Part shown: positions 5,960 through 6,762 of the stretch, piece after piece
Layout of the letters: each line of letters opens with the position of its first letter
Numbering within the stretch: position 1 is the first letter of the stretch
NCBI GenBank assembly: GCA_021797025.1
Contig: JAKAAK010000177.1
Span: 1 to 6,762 of the forward strand
Reading direction: 5' to 3'
Source of the DNA: Thermoplasmata archaeon
GTDB lineage: Archaea > Thermoplasmatota > Thermoplasmata > Thermoplasmatales > Thermoplasmataceae
Length of the DNA stretch: 6,762 nt
Made by a program: the position numbers and the translations under genes
The notes under the pieces: generated by a model
What the model was told of the DNA's origin: nothing
Database searches by the model: none
What the model saw: the letters and a program-made list of their open reading frames with translations, nothing else

Positions 5960-6762
5960 TTACTGTTCTGGAGCCAGGGAATACAGGCAGGCCGGGTCAG
6001 GTGCGAATAAATCTCCGTAACGGGCGTACGCCCTGGATCTGGAACCACCGCAGGAATCTGACCAGTTGCATGTACCGCAGGCACCGCCGAAGTTTTTATT
6101 GTCTCTTAGTTTTATCAGTGTTTCACTGTTTCTGTAGATATCTGCTATGCTCTTCTCCTTTACATTTCCTACTTTATATGGAATGAAGCCACTGGGGTAT
6201 ACATCTCCGTTATGACCAACAAATATGATTCCCTTGCCGTCCCGGGTGTTTGACACTCTGGAAGGTATATTTTTTCTATCTGGAAGGCCCAGAAGATCGA
6301 TGGTTTCGTCTATAAGGCGGTAGTAGAGCTCCCCTGAGTAGTTATCGTATCCATCATCAACACATCTTCTAAATATGGGCGATTCTACAGTCCTGATTAC
6401 CATTCCATAATTCATTGCAAACACAAGCCAGTGGTTTATATCTTCGAATTCCTGTGGTGTGAGGTCCTCGGAATCTATTGCCCTTCCTGTCTGGATAAGG
6501 AAGAATACCTCCCAGGTTTTTACATTGTTGTCAAGAAGGAGTTTCAGGAGTCCAGGAAGCTGGTGAACGTTTTTCCTCATTACAACAGAATTTATCTGGA
6601 GTTTCATGTGTTTGTCATTGAGCAGCTGTATTTTTTCCATGGTTTTTTCATATACCCCAGGACCACGTAGCCAGTCATGCATTTCCATGTTTCCATCAAG
6701 TGATAATGATGCCGAAAGGACATGATGCTGTTTGAAATAATCAACTCTTTCCGGAGTGAGAA
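5960..6762 (-). CDS. Radical SAM/SPASM protein (TIGR04053-like; AhbD/NirJ relative), C-terminal 266 residues, cut by the right edge
   Basis: The frame is open from the TAA at 5962-5960 to the right edge, so the N-terminus with the main CX3CX2C cluster lies outside. Reading beyond the in-frame ATG at 6688 gives ERVDYFKQHH and then SASLSLDGNMEMHDWLRGPG, the SLDG block typical of radical SAM barrels, so that ATG is not the start. Later features (fragment numbering) are WEVFFLIQTGRA (83-94), RTVESPIFRR (123-132), GHNGDVYPSGFIP (182-194), CGTC (228-231), CGGSRSRAYA (237-246) and DPAC (255-258). This pattern matches, as I recall, TIGR04053 radical SAM/SPASM proteins, often annotated as haem biosynthesis proteins. 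Ser replaces the Cys that AhbD-type enzymes carry in YPCG and CGGC. Four cysteines (228, 231, 237, 258) could hold one auxiliary iron-sulfur cluster. The substrate is unknown. Confidence 0.85.
   Translation of the reverse strand, partial: LTPERVDYFKQHHVLSASLSLDGNMEMHDWLRGPGVYEKTMEKIQLLNDKHMKLQINSVVMRKNVHQLPGLLKLLLDNNVKTWEVFFLIQTGRAIDSEDLTPQEFEDINHWLVFAMNYGMVIRTVESPIFRRCVDDGYDNYSGELYYRLIDETIDLLGLPDRKNIPSRVSNTRDGKGIIFVGHNGDVYPSGFIPYKVGNVKEKSIADIYRNSETLIKLRDNKNFGGACGTCNWSDSCGGSRSRAYARYGDLFAPDPACLYSLAPEQ

Noticed and set aside
5960..6688. The ATG at 6688 as the true start of the leftward radical SAM/SPASM gene
   Set aside because: The frame stays open to the right edge and encodes conserved family sequence (SLSLDG and the preceding helix), so the gene begins outside the window.
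1..6762. CRISPR arrays, insertion sequences, integrase sites or defence systems
   Set aside because: No spaced direct repeats, transposase-like protein or terminal inverted repeats are visible; all of the DNA is taken up by metabolic genes and short spacers.

Overview
The window looks like chromosomal DNA from a thermoacidophilic archaeon of the Thermoplasmatales type (Thermoplasma, Ferroplasma, Picrophilus or Cuniculiplasma relatives). This is an inference from five things: moderately AT-rich DNA with many ATA and AGG/AGA codons; TATA boxes about 20-30 bases before start codons with no Shine-Dalgarno (leaderless genes); a citrate synthase N-terminus that resembles the Thermoplasma enzyme; a DUF929-like membrane-anchored protein; and anaerobic-type tetrapyrrole and radical SAM genes. 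I cannot name the genus. The window is almost fully coding: eight genes, two cut by the window edges, and no gap longer than about 95 bases.

Left part, all on the minus strand, read from 3159 down to 1: prpD (2-methylcitrate dehydratase), prpB (2-methylisocitrate lyase), a small metallo-beta-lactamase-fold hydrolase, and the first 116 residues of a citrate synthase family enzyme. The last is likely to act as 2-methylcitrate synthase or as a bifunctional enzyme. Together they can carry propionyl-CoA plus oxaloacetate to methylcitrate, methylisocitrate, and then pyruvate plus succinate (the 2-methylcitrate cycle). prpD and prpB overlap by 8 bases. prpB starts with TTG behind a very strong Shine-Dalgarno, whereas prpD, the hydrolase and the citrate synthase each have their own TATA-like element close to the start and look leaderless.

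Middle: a 95-base divergent promoter region (3160-3254) holds a perfect 14-base palindrome lying on the prpD TATA box. It also drives, rightward, a single-pass membrane protein with a large extracellular DUF929-like domain that keeps only one cysteine of the expected thioredoxin-like motif.

Right part: cobJ/cbiH (precorrin-3B or cobalt-factor-III C17-methyltransferase) overlaps by 4 bases a radical SAM protein with an unusual CX4CX2C cluster motif. Converging on this pair, with a single base between the stop codons, is the C-terminal part of a radical SAM/SPASM protein (TIGR04053-like, related to the haem-synthesis enzymes AhbD/NirJ). Its 5' end lies beyond the right edge. The cobJ-radical SAM pairing is the most interesting functional lead. 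The methylcitrate cluster is coherent and well supported.
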